Shown here piece by piece: positions 39,861 to 47,599 of a DNA stretch of 48,572 bases. The notes below the pieces were generated by a model. The model worked only from the letters and a program-made list of their open reading frames with translations, was not told the origin of the DNA and searched no databases. How positions within the stretch are numbered: the first letter of the stretch is position 1; every line of letters starts with the position of its first letter. The translations under genes were made by a program, and so were the position numbers. The DNA is taken from positions 13,718 to 62,289 of the forward strand of contig NZ_AOMF01000162.1 of assembly GCF_000336715.1 (NCBI RefSeq), written 5' to 3'. The stretch is from Halococcus thailandensis JCM 13552. GTDB lineage: Archaea > Halobacteriota > Halobacteria > Halobacteriales > Halococcaceae.

Positions 39861-40708
39861 CCCTCGGTCGAGCCTGGATCACCGCTTCCGAGACCCGCCA
39901 CGTCGAACCGATCGGTTTTGACGAGCCCGCCGGCCAGCACCAGCGCGACGCCGACCGGGATCCAGTTGCCGAAGACGGCGTTGATCGAGCCCCAGAGCAC
40001 GACGAAGCTCACCAGATCGTCGAGCATGAACTCGCAGTTTTCGAGCCGGTTCAGCAATCGTGCGCGATCGAAGCCGTAGTCCAGTAGAAAGACCGTCACG
40101 GTGGCCGAGAGCACCCAGCCGACGTAGTTCGAGACGGGAACGCCGTAGAAGGCCCCGCCCGAGTAGCTCCAGAAACCGATCGCGACCGTGCCGGGATCGA
40201 GCACGACGTCGACGAGCAACACCGTACAGATCACCGCGACGAGGCGTACCGCGCGCCGCCGGGCGAGCTCGCCGAGCACGAGCTGGCAGAGCAAGTAGCT
40301 GTTGAACACTAGCGGGAGGAAGAAGACGGGCAAGCCGAGCGGGACGGCCCCGAACAACATCGGGCCGAGCTCGATCGTGTAGGAGAAATCGCCGTAGGGC
40401 CACCCGGTCAGGACGCCAACGAGCTCGATCCCGAACGAGTAGGCGACGAGCAGTCCGGTCGCGACCGCCGCCCGGCGGTCGAACAGCGGCGCGAGCCCGG
40501 CCACGAGCGGGAGGCGCATCACCGCCGTCCCGAAGAGGATGAGATACGGGTTGTATCTGAGCGGCGGGCCGACGAGGCCAGCGGCGCTCGCGAGCAGCAT
40601 GGCTGCGCCGACAAGCGGGAAGACCACGGCGATCGTGAAGCGGTTCTCGGCGACGAGTTCGTCGAGGCGTGCCTCGATTCGCTGACGGGTCGCGCGCTCA
40701 GCCGCCAT
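39857..40708 (-). CDS. cruF: Bisanhydrobacterioruberin hydratase
   Basis: 283 residues, about seven to eight hydrophobic segments. Matches CruF-type carotenoid hydratases, which add water to the ends of bisanhydrobacterioruberin to give bacterioruberin in the membrane. Conserved WPYGDFSYT and DPGTVAIGFWSY loops are visible. It is the last gene of the crtD-lyeJ-cruF operon; its start overlaps the 3' end of lyeJ by 11 bp. The same gene order is known from Haloarcula japonica. Confidence 0.92.
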   Translation of the reverse strand: MAAERATRQRIEARLDELVAENRFTIAVVFPLVGAAMLLASAAGLVGPPLRYNPYLILFGTAVMRLPLVAGLAPLFDRRAAVATGLLVAYSFGIELVGVLTGWPYGDFSYTIELGPMLFGAVPLGLPVFFLPLVFNSYLLCQLVLGELARRRAVRLVAVICTVLLVDVVLDPGTVAIGFWSYSGGAFYGVPVSNYVGWVLSATVTVFLLDYGFDRARLLNRLENCEFMLDDLVSFVVLWGSINAVFGNWIPVGVALVLAGGLVKTDRFDVAGLGSGDPGSTEG

Positions 40709-41594
40709 AGATCAGCCTCCAGAGCCCGCCGAGGGTGAACACCATCCCGACGAGCGTGTTCACCGCCGGATACCACCAATAGGCACGGTCGACGTCGATC
40801 GACGAGCGCGCGATGGCGAAGACGAGAACGGGGTAGGCGAGCAGCAACACGGCGAGGAGGACGTGGACGAACGCGAACGAGACGGCCGCGGCGAGCCAGC
40901 AGAGTGCACAGTAGCCGTAGGTCCGTCGCTCGCCGAGCGCCGTCGCCGTCGTCCGGATGCCCGCGGCCCGATCGGGGTCGATGTCGGGAATGGCCGAGAA
41001 GGTGTGCATCCCCATCGTCCAGAGCCAGCCACCGAGAACGGCCGCGATCGGGGGCAGCTCGCCCGCGACGGCGGTGTAGGCGATCACGCCAGGCAGTACG
41101 TAGAGTCCGTTCGAGATCGAGTCGAGCAGCGGCGTGGTCTTGAACCGAAGCGGTGGCGCGCTGTATTCGACCGCGAGAAAGACGAAGAGCGCGAGAACCG
41201 CGAGCGCCGCCGGCGTGAGCACCGGGACGAAGCCAAGCGCGAGCAGCCCGCTCACGATAACGGCGGCGAGAGTGGCTTTGTCGCCCGTGTACCGCACCTC
41301 GCGGTCGTCCTTCTTCGGATTGGTTTCGTCGATATCGGCGTCGAAGACGTCGTTCACGCCGTAGAGGAAGACGTTCGCCGGTACCAGGAAGTAGGCGAAC
41401 AGTGCGAGCGCGATCGGCGCGAACAGGTCGGCGGGCGATTCGGCGCCGTAGGCCACGCCGACGACGACCGGCCCGGCGAGGTAGAACCAGAACCGGGGCC
41501 GTGAGAGCCGCAGGAGATAGCCCGTCGTGGTCGTTTCGGGCGGGATCGTTCCCTGCAGTCGGTTCACGCCGCGACGAACGCGCTCGCGACTCAT
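40698..41594 (-). CDS. lyeJ: Lycopene elongase/hydratase (UbiA prenyltransferase family)
   Basis: 298 residues, eight to nine hydrophobic segments. The UbiA motifs are NDVFDADIDETNPKKD (first Asp-rich) and DIDPDRAAGIRTTA (second). The enzyme adds C5 isoprene units to lycopene and hydrates them, giving the C50 skeleton. The start ATG overlaps the crtD stop (ATGA, 41591-41594), which implies translational coupling. Confidence 0.93.
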   Translation of the reverse strand: MSRERVRRGVNRLQGTIPPETTTTGYLLRLSRPRFWFYLAGPVVVGVAYGAESPADLFAPIALALFAYFLVPANVFLYGVNDVFDADIDETNPKKDDREVRYTGDKATLAAVIVSGLLALGFVPVLTPAALAVLALFVFLAVEYSAPPLRFKTTPLLDSISNGLYVLPGVIAYTAVAGELPPIAAVLGGWLWTMGMHTFSAIPDIDPDRAAGIRTTATALGERRTYGYCALCWLAAAVSFAFVHVLLAVLLLAYPVLVFAIARSSIDVDRAYWWYPAVNTLVGMVFTLGGLWRLIYGG

Positions 41595-43102
41595 CCGTGG
41601 TCTTCGACGACGGCGCTCGCGGCGTGTTCACCACTGATGAGACACATCGGCACGCCGATACCTGGTGTGGTGTACGAGCCCGTGAAGTAGAGGTCGGGAA
41701 CGGCCTCGGAGCGGTGGGGCGGTCGGAAGAGGGCGGTCTGGCGGAGCGTGTGGGCGAGTCCGAGTGCCGTCCCCTGCAGACTGTTGTAGCGCTCGGCGAA
41801 GTCGTCGATCGAGAACGTCCTCTCCAGGACGATCCGATCGGCGAGATCCACGCCGGTGTTGGCGGCGATGTCGTCGAGGATCGAGTCGCGGTAGCGCTCG
41901 CGGATCTCGGGTGTGTCGTCGAGCCCCGGCGCGATCGGCACGAGCGCGAAGAGGTTCGAGTGGCCCTCCGGCGCGACGGTGTCGTCGGTCTGCGAGGGTA
42001 CACAGAGGTAGTAGGCCGGGTCGTCGGGCCACGCCGGTTCGTCGAAGATCTGTGCGAAGTGGCCGTCCCAGTCGGTCGGCAGGACGAGCGTGTGGTGGGC
42101 GAGCGGGTCGACGTCGCCCTCGACGCCAAGATAGAGCAGGAAGGCGGACGGTGCGAGCGTGCGCTCGTCCCAGTACTCCTCTGTGTACTGGCGCTCGTGT
42201 TCCGGGAGCAACTCCTGTTCGGTGTGGGCGTAGTCGGCATCGGAGACGACGATGTCGGGTGTGTGCTCGCCCGCAGCGGTATCGAGCGAGAAGCCGTCGC
42301 GCCGACGCGTGATCTCGCCGACCTCGGCATCGGTCTCGATCGTGACGCCGCGTTCGCGCGCGAGCTCGGCGATGCCGGAAACGACGCCGCCGAAACCACC
42401 CTCGGGATAGTAGACGCCGAGGTTGAAGTCGACGTGGCTCATCATCGTGTAGAGCGCGGGCGTGTTCTTCGGCGAGCCCCCGAGGAAGACGAGCGTGTAC
42501 TGCATGATCTGCTGGAGCTTCGGGTGCTCGAAGTAGTTCGAGACGTGATTTTCCATCGACCGCAGCAGGTTCAGCCCGACCGGTGCGGACCGAAACACGT
42601 CGGTATCGACCCAGTCGCGCAATCGCGGGCGATCGGTGTAGACGAACCGTTCCATCGCCGCCTCGTAGGTCGACTCGCTCTGTGCGAGATAGTCGTCGAA
42701 CGCCGCGGCCGCACCCTCCTCGTAGGACTCGAAGACGGCACGCACCTGGTCGCGGTCGGGGGTCAGATCGACGCGATCGCCGTCCTTGAAGAACACACGG
42801 TAGTGGGGATCGAGCCGTTCGAGTCCATAATAATCCTCGCGATCGGCGTCGAAGTGATCGAAAAAGCGCTCGAAGACGTCGGGCATCAGATACCAGGACG
42901 GGCCCATGTCGAACCGGAAACCGTCCTGCTCGAACTGCGAGGCACGGCCGCCGACCTGCCCGTTCTTCTCGAGCACCGTGACGTCGGCCCCCGCGGCCGC
43001 GAGGTAACACGCCGCCGAGAGCCCGCCGAACCCCCCGCCGACGACGGCGACCGACCGACCGGCCAGCGATGCCGCGTCCGACCCTGCCGCGAGCGCATCC
43101 AT
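41591..43102 (-). CDS. crtD: Carotenoid 3,4-desaturase
   Basis: 503 residues of the phytoene desaturase family. The FAD-binding N-terminus is VAVVGGGFGGLSAACYLAAAG and on, with EKNGQVGGRAS, and the C-terminal GSYTTPGIGVPMCLISGE is the family signature. By position, with lyeJ and cruF directly after it, this is CrtD, which desaturates C-3,4 of the elongated intermediate, rather than CrtI. The ATG at 43100-43102 is about 25 nt from the TATAAAA box, so it is probably leaderless. Confidence 0.92.
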   Translation of the reverse strand: MDALAAGSDAASLAGRSVAVVGGGFGGLSAACYLAAAGADVTVLEKNGQVGGRASQFEQDGFRFDMGPSWYLMPDVFERFFDHFDADREDYYGLERLDPHYRVFFKDGDRVDLTPDRDQVRAVFESYEEGAAAAFDDYLAQSESTYEAAMERFVYTDRPRLRDWVDTDVFRSAPVGLNLLRSMENHVSNYFEHPKLQQIMQYTLVFLGGSPKNTPALYTMMSHVDFNLGVYYPEGGFGGVVSGIAELARERGVTIETDAEVGEITRRRDGFSLDTAAGEHTPDIVVSDADYAHTEQELLPEHERQYTEEYWDERTLAPSAFLLYLGVEGDVDPLAHHTLVLPTDWDGHFAQIFDEPAWPDDPAYYLCVPSQTDDTVAPEGHSNLFALVPIAPGLDDTPEIRERYRDSILDDIAANTGVDLADRIVLERTFSIDDFAERYNSLQGTALGLAHTLRQTALFRPPHRSEAVPDLYFTGSYTTPGIGVPMCLISGEHAASAVVEDHG

Positions 43103-43123
43103 GTGGGATGATACGGCGGCGCG

Positions 43124-43130
43124 TATAAAA
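43124..43130. promoter_or_regulatory. Shared TATA box, crtD and carotenoid dioxygenase
   Basis: TATAAAA is the only A+T-rich site in the 74-bp divergent gap. It is 25 nt from the crtD ATG and about 50 nt from the dioxygenase ATG. Reverse reading is TTTTATA. Shared control of both carotenoid branches is possible. Confidence 0.55.
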
Positions 43131-43176
43131 GACGACTGACCCCGGACGCTATGGCCGCTGCGCCGCTCGACCGTGT

Positions 43177-44622
43177 ATGGACCATCGCCTCGGCTTCGAG
43201 CCGATCTCGGCAGAACTCGATCGCGTGCGCCTACCCGTCGAGGGAGATCTCCCCGACTGGCTCGCTGGAACCCTGCTCCGCAACGGCCCCGGCCGCTTTC
43301 GCGTCGGAAACCGGACGCTCAACCACTGGTTCGACGGCTTCTCGCTGCTCCGACGGTTCGCGATCCACGATGGCGAAATCCGCTACTCGAATCGCTTTCT
43401 CCGGAGCGAGGCGTACGAGCACGCCCGTGAGCACGGCGAACTCGGCTTCCGCGAGTTCGGCACCATCCCCGACACCGATCTCCGCGACCGACTGAAACGA
43501 CTGCTCTCACCGAGGATCACCGACAACGCCTGCGTCGATATCGAGACACGCGGCGATGCCGTCGTCGCCACCACCGAAAGCCCGCGACCGCTGGAGTTCG
43601 ATCCCGAAACGCTCGAAACGCGCAGTCAGAACGCCCGTGAGCCGCTGGGCACTACGATGACGGTCCATCCTCACTACGACGCCCATCGCGGGGAGACGAT
43701 CGGCTACGCGACGCGTCTGGGCCGGAAGCCGGGATACACGCTCTATCGGGTTCCCGATGGACAGACGGACCCCGAGATCCTCGGCGGCGTGACGGTCGAC
43801 GAGGCCGCCTATCTCCACAGTTTCGCGCTCACCCCGAACTACGTGGTGCTCACCGAGAGCCCGTTCGTCGTCTCGCCGCTCGCGCTGCTCCGGGGATCGA
43901 CCGTGGCCGGGAGCTTCACCTGGAAACCCGAGCGCGGCACGCGCTTCATCGTCTTCGATCGCGCGTCGGGCGACGTCGCCGCGACCCACCGGACGGGGCC
44001 GTTCTTCGTCTTCCATCACGTCAACGCGTTCGAGCGGGACGGGGAGATCGTGCTCGATCTCGTGGCCTATCCCGACGCGTCGGTGGTCGACGCGCTCGGT
44101 CTCGACAACCTCCGTTCGCCATCGCCGACGCTCCCGACGGGTGAACTCCGCCGATATCGCCTTCCAGAAGATTCGGCACGCGATATCGAACACGAGACGC
44201 TTCATCCGGGCCATATCGAGTTCCCGACGATCGACTACGCGCGCCGGAACACCCGCCCGTATCGCTACGTCTACGGTGTGAGCAATCGAGAACGGCCGCC
44301 AGCGGCGTTCCAGAACCAACTCGTGAAGATCGACGTCGAGACACGGACCACCGAGACGTGGGACGAGCCGAACAGCTATCCCGGCGAGCCGGTGTTCGTG
44401 CCTGCTCCCGATACATCCGGAACTGCAGCCTCGCGACGGGAGGACGAGGGCGTGCTCCTCTCGGTCGTGCTCGACGCCGACGCTGGACGATCCGTTCTCC
44501 TCGTGCTCGATGCGACGACCTTCGAGGAGCGCGCCCGCGCCCTGGTTCCGCACGCGATCCCGTTCGGCTTCCACGGCCAGTTCTATCGCGACGGCGAACG
44601 ACCGACGCGTTCGATGGCCTGA
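43177..44622 (+). CDS. Carotenoid cleavage dioxygenase (RPE65/CCD family)
   Basis: 481 residues, seven-bladed propeller type. All four iron-ligand histidine regions are present: VHPHYD (164-166), YLHSFAL (214), FVFHHVNAF (280-281) and GFHGQFY near the C-terminus. It should split a carotenoid double bond with O2; a beta-carotene 15,15' or apocarotenoid cleavage yielding retinal is plausible, since haloarchaeal rhodopsins need retinal. No lycopene cyclase, brp/blh or opsin gene is in the window. It diverges from crtD across a 74-bp gap. Confidence 0.9.
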   Translation: MDHRLGFEPISAELDRVRLPVEGDLPDWLAGTLLRNGPGRFRVGNRTLNHWFDGFSLLRRFAIHDGEIRYSNRFLRSEAYEHAREHGELGFREFGTIPDTDLRDRLKRLLSPRITDNACVDIETRGDAVVATTESPRPLEFDPETLETRSQNAREPLGTTMTVHPHYDAHRGETIGYATRLGRKPGYTLYRVPDGQTDPEILGGVTVDEAAYLHSFALTPNYVVLTESPFVVSPLALLRGSTVAGSFTWKPERGTRFIVFDRASGDVAATHRTGPFFVFHHVNAFERDGEIVLDLVAYPDASVVDALGLDNLRSPSPTLPTGELRRYRLPEDSARDIEHETLHPGHIEFPTIDYARRNTRPYRYVYGVSNRERPPAAFQNQLVKIDVETRTTETWDEPNSYPGEPVFVPAPDTSGTAASRREDEGVLLSVVLDADAGRSVLLVLDATTFEERARALVPHAIPFGFHGQFYRDGERPTRSMA

Positions 44623-44665
44623 CGGGGAGGGCAACGCGCATTAGCGTGGCGAGCCATCCAGACAT

Positions 44666-45355
44666 ATGGACGATACCGTCGCGCTCGTCACGGGCGTGAG
44701 CCGGGGGGTTGGCCGGGCGGTTGCACACCGTTTCGCCGAGGAGGGCGCGCACGTCGTCGGCTGTGCGCGCAGCACGGACGCGCTCGACGAACTCGCCGCG
44801 GACGCGGACGATCTGGACGGCGAGATCACTACGCAGCGCGCCGACGTGCGCGACGAGTACGACGTGGAACGGCTCTGCGAGACCGCGGCGAACGTCGGCG
44901 GGATCGATCTCGTGGTGGCGAACGCGGGCGTCTATCACGGCCCGGCCGGCGAGACGCCGCTGGCCGACGAGAGCTACACGGCGTTCGACGATCACCTCCG
45001 GACGAACGCCCGCGGGGTCTTCGCGACGGTGCGCGAGGCCATCCCCCACCTCGCCGACGACGCGCGCGTACTCGTCCCGACCGGGGCGATCGCCCGCGAG
45101 GCGCAGGCCGGCTTCGGTTCGTACGCCGTCTCCAAGGCGGCCGCGGAGGCGCTCGTGCGTGGGTTTGCCACCGAGTTGGATAGTTCAATAGGGCTGCTCG
45201 ATCTCGGACAGGTCGCGACTGATCTCGCAGGCGAGGCCGGTCGCGATCCCGCGGATATCGCCGGGATGTTCGTCTGGGCGGCGACCGAGGCCGACGGCGA
45301 GGAGCTCGACGGTTCGGTTCTCGATCTGCGCGCGTGGCGGCAGGCGACGCGCTGA
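44666..45355 (+). CDS. Short-chain dehydrogenase/reductase
   Basis: 229 residues. Cofactor loop TGVSRGVGRA, NAG at VANAGVYHG, and the catalytic YAVSK. The usual catalytic Ser is replaced by VPTGAIA, so Thr may serve. A basic Arg in CARSTDA suggests NADPH. It is slightly short, with a compressed C-terminal substrate lid. It follows the dioxygenase by 43 bp on the same strand, so it could reduce an aldehyde product such as retinal; this is inference from position only. Confidence 0.88.
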   Translation: MDDTVALVTGVSRGVGRAVAHRFAEEGAHVVGCARSTDALDELAADADDLDGEITTQRADVRDEYDVERLCETAANVGGIDLVVANAGVYHGPAGETPLADESYTAFDDHLRTNARGVFATVREAIPHLADDARVLVPTGAIAREAQAGFGSYAVSKAAAEALVRGFATELDSSIGLLDLGQVATDLAGEAGRDPADIAGMFVWAATEADGEELDGSVLDLRAWRQATR

Positions 45356-45406
45356 GACGGCCCGCACGACGAACTTATTAACTTCGATGTTGATGTTGCT
45401 AACAGA

Positions 45407-46258
45407 ATGGAGAACATCGGAGCGGTCGGTCTCGAACGGCGCGAGCGAGTGCCGTGGATCGGCGTCGTCGGGCTGGTGGCGTTCGTCGCTCTCTCGGTGC
45501 TCGGGGCACTCGCGGGGCTCTGGAAACTGCTGGTCGTCGGCTGGGTCGCTTTCGCCGCGATGGGCGGCGGGGCGGTTCTCGGCGCACGCTCGCGGGAACG
45601 GAACGCGGCGCGATCGGTCCGGGCCGACGGGCTCGCGAGCGGCGCGATGATCACGAGTGCGGCCATCTTTCTCGTCCCACAGGCGATCGGCTATCAGCCG
45701 CAGTTGGGGGGACTCGGCATCGCGGCCGGGATCGTCGCGGGCTACGCCGGTCACACCGTCGGCCACCGTCTCACGCATCTCGACCTCCCGCTCGAAACGA
45801 CGACCGCACAGCTCACCGCACACGCGCTGGCCGCTGGAATCGTCATTGGGACGGTCTACACGCTTCTGCCCGAGCTCGGACTGCTGCTCGGCCTGAGCAT
45901 CGTCTCGCACAAAGCGCCCGCGGGCTACGCCGCCGCCGACCGCCTCCGATCCAAGGGGTTGCCGATCGGCGCGATCGCGCTGCCGGCGGCCGGCGTCGGG
46001 ATCACGGCGCTGCTCGTGGGGTTGATCGAGCCGCCGAGCACGATGGCGCTCAACGCGGTCGTCTTCGGCTTCGCCGCGGGCATCTTCCTCCACATCGCGA
46101 TGGATTTCCTGCCCGAGTGTGAGACCGGCGGCGAACACGCTCACGACCACACGCACGGCGCGGCCCACGCACACCTCGATCGACTGCGCACCCACGCGGT
46201 GGCGAGCACGATCGCCGGTGCGGGCGCGGTGGCGCTTGCGTGGCTGCTGATCGCCTGA
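45407..46258 (+). CDS. ZIP family metal transporter
   Basis: 283 residues with about eight hydrophobic segments. A conserved HxxxE-type metal path is expected in helices IV and V; helix IV has HALAAGIVIGT and helix V has SIVSHKAPAGYAAA, where the usual Glu is replaced. A His-rich loop (EHAHDHTHGAAHAHLD) follows helix VII and may sense or bind zinc. Likely uptake of Zn, Mn or Fe. CTTATTA (45374-45380) is the TATA box, 30 nt before the ATG. Confidence 0.87.
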   Translation: MENIGAVGLERRERVPWIGVVGLVAFVALSVLGALAGLWKLLVVGWVAFAAMGGGAVLGARSRERNAARSVRADGLASGAMITSAAIFLVPQAIGYQPQLGGLGIAAGIVAGYAGHTVGHRLTHLDLPLETTTAQLTAHALAAGIVIGTVYTLLPELGLLLGLSIVSHKAPAGYAAADRLRSKGLPIGAIALPAAGVGITALLVGLIEPPSTMALNAVVFGFAAGIFLHIAMDFLPECETGGEHAHDHTHGAAHAHLDRLRTHAVASTIAGAGAVALAWLLIA

Positions 46259-46337
46259 AAAACCACGATCCGCACCGATTCGTTCGACTCCATCCGTCGG
46301 AAGGTATTTTGCTATTTGGTAGCATAGATCAATCGTT

Positions 46338-46985
46338 ATGAGCGTCATCGCCGAATGCAGCCTCGACCCGGACCGGCTCTCGTTCGCGACGGCGCTGTCG
46401 GCCACCCCGGCGATCGAACTCGACGTCGAACGAGTGTACAGAACGCGCTCGGCGATGCCAGTCGTCTTCTGCTGGGCGCGCGGCGACGATCTCGACACCT
46501 TCGAGAGCGCGCTCGCGGACGACGAGACCGTCACCGACGTCAAACGGTTGAGCGACGCGGACGATCGGCGGCTCTATCGCGCTCGACTGACCGGACGGGC
46601 GTCGGTCGTGACCTACGACGCGTGGGTCGATCTCGGGGCTGCACGGCTCGAAATGCGGTACGTCGACGGCCGCTGGCACGCCCGCATGCGCTTTCCCGGC
46701 CGCGATGCGCTGGCCACGTTCCGGGAGTTCTGTCTCGACCACGATCTCGATTTCCAACTCGATCGGCTCTACGACAGCGATGACGACGACACCGAGACGG
46801 CTCGAAACCGCCTCACGACCAGTCAGCGCGAGGCGCTGCAGCTGGCCCACGAGGGCGGTTACTTCGGAGTACCGCGGGAGACGACGCTCGCCGAGATCGC
46901 CGCCGAGCTCGATATCTCGAATCAGGCCGCCTCCGAACGGCTGCGGCGCGGCTGCGGGCGACTCGTCAGCGATCGGTTCGGGTGA
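46338..46985 (+). CDS. Bat-type helix-turn-helix regulator (HTH_10)
   Basis: 215 residues. Residues 1-150 resemble the Bat-associated domain found before the HTH in bacterio-opsin activator homologues. Residues 155-215 are the HTH_10 domain: LTTSQREALQLAHEGGYFGVPRE in part, then TLAEIAAELDISNQAASERLRRG. There is no PAS or GAF light- or oxygen-sensing domain, unlike Bat itself. Haloarchaea hold many such regulators. Nearness to the carotenoid block makes those genes candidates but proves nothing. The upstream gap has a T-rich stretch (46309-46319) for the promoter. Confidence 0.9.
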   Translation: MSVIAECSLDPDRLSFATALSATPAIELDVERVYRTRSAMPVVFCWARGDDLDTFESALADDETVTDVKRLSDADDRRLYRARLTGRASVVTYDAWVDLGAARLEMRYVDGRWHARMRFPGRDALATFREFCLDHDLDFQLDRLYDSDDDDTETARNRLTTSQREALQLAHEGGYFGVPRETTLAEIAAELDISNQAASERLRRGCGRLVSDRFG

Positions 46986-47074
46986 CATTCACTTTCGCTA
47001 TCATGCAGGACCGTTTCGGTCGTCCCCGATAATCATGTGATGGGGTGGCTCCCCGAACGGTCCGTTGCGTGGCA

Positions 47075-47236
47075 TCACCGTACCGTTCCCGCCCCGTTTT
47101 CCGGACGTCGCACGGCCAGCGACGGCTCGATCTCGATCGTCGGGTCCGGCAGGTCCCAGCGTATCTCGGGGAGAACGGCATCCAGCGTGTCGATGACGCG
47201 GCGCTCGCGTCAAGGTGGACAAAACCGTTCGATCAT
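47075..47236 (-). pseudogene. Possible broken small gene with internal stop
   Basis: The reverse strand from ATG 47236 reads MIERFCPP, a TGA at 47210-47212, then RERRVIDTLDAVLPEIRWD and on for 45 codons to a stop at 47075. The second part has haloarchaeal acidic composition and regular hydrophobic periodicity, unlike the shadow frames around it. It may be a nonsense-disrupted small gene or a chance frame. No family is recognised. Confidence 0.3.
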
Positions 47237-47243
47237 GGTGAGA

Positions 47244-47564
47244 TCAGCTATAGCCGCGCCAGCGATGGCCGCATTCGGTGCATTTGAAAAATCGAGTGGG
47301 TGGCTCGTCGGCCGAACCGGTCTGTTTGATCGTGTACCACGCGCGCTCGGCCCCGCACTCCTCGCACTCGACTTCGGCTGTCGGTTTCCCCTCGTCGGCC
47401 GCGTCCTCGCTCGTCTCGATGACGTCGCTATCGCTCTGCGATTCGGTGCTCACGAACGACGCCGCCACCTCCTCGTCCTTCGGCATGCGTGCGCCACAGT
47501 CCGAGCAGACCATCTCGTCGCCGTCCGCGTGCATCATCGAGCCGCAACTGTCGCAGAACTGCAT
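47244..47564 (-). CDS. tfs: Transcription elongation factor TFS
   Basis: 106 residues. N-terminal zinc ribbon MQFCDSCGSMMHADGDEMVCSDCG and C-terminal ribbon VECEECGAERAWY with FFKCTECGHRW. The catalytic acidic pair DE in SADEPPTRFF inserts into RNA polymerase to stimulate transcript cleavage in backtracked complexes, as TFIIS does. An Asp/Ser-rich linker joins the ribbons. The start MQFCDSC is fixed by the family N-terminus. Confidence 0.95.
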   Translation of the reverse strand: MQFCDSCGSMMHADGDEMVCSDCGARMPKDEEVAASFVSTESQSDSDVIETSEDAADEGKPTAEVECEECGAERAWYTIKQTGSADEPPTRFFKCTECGHRWRGYS

Positions 47565-47599
47565 GGATCGGGATAGACGCTCGACGCGCAAAACACCAC

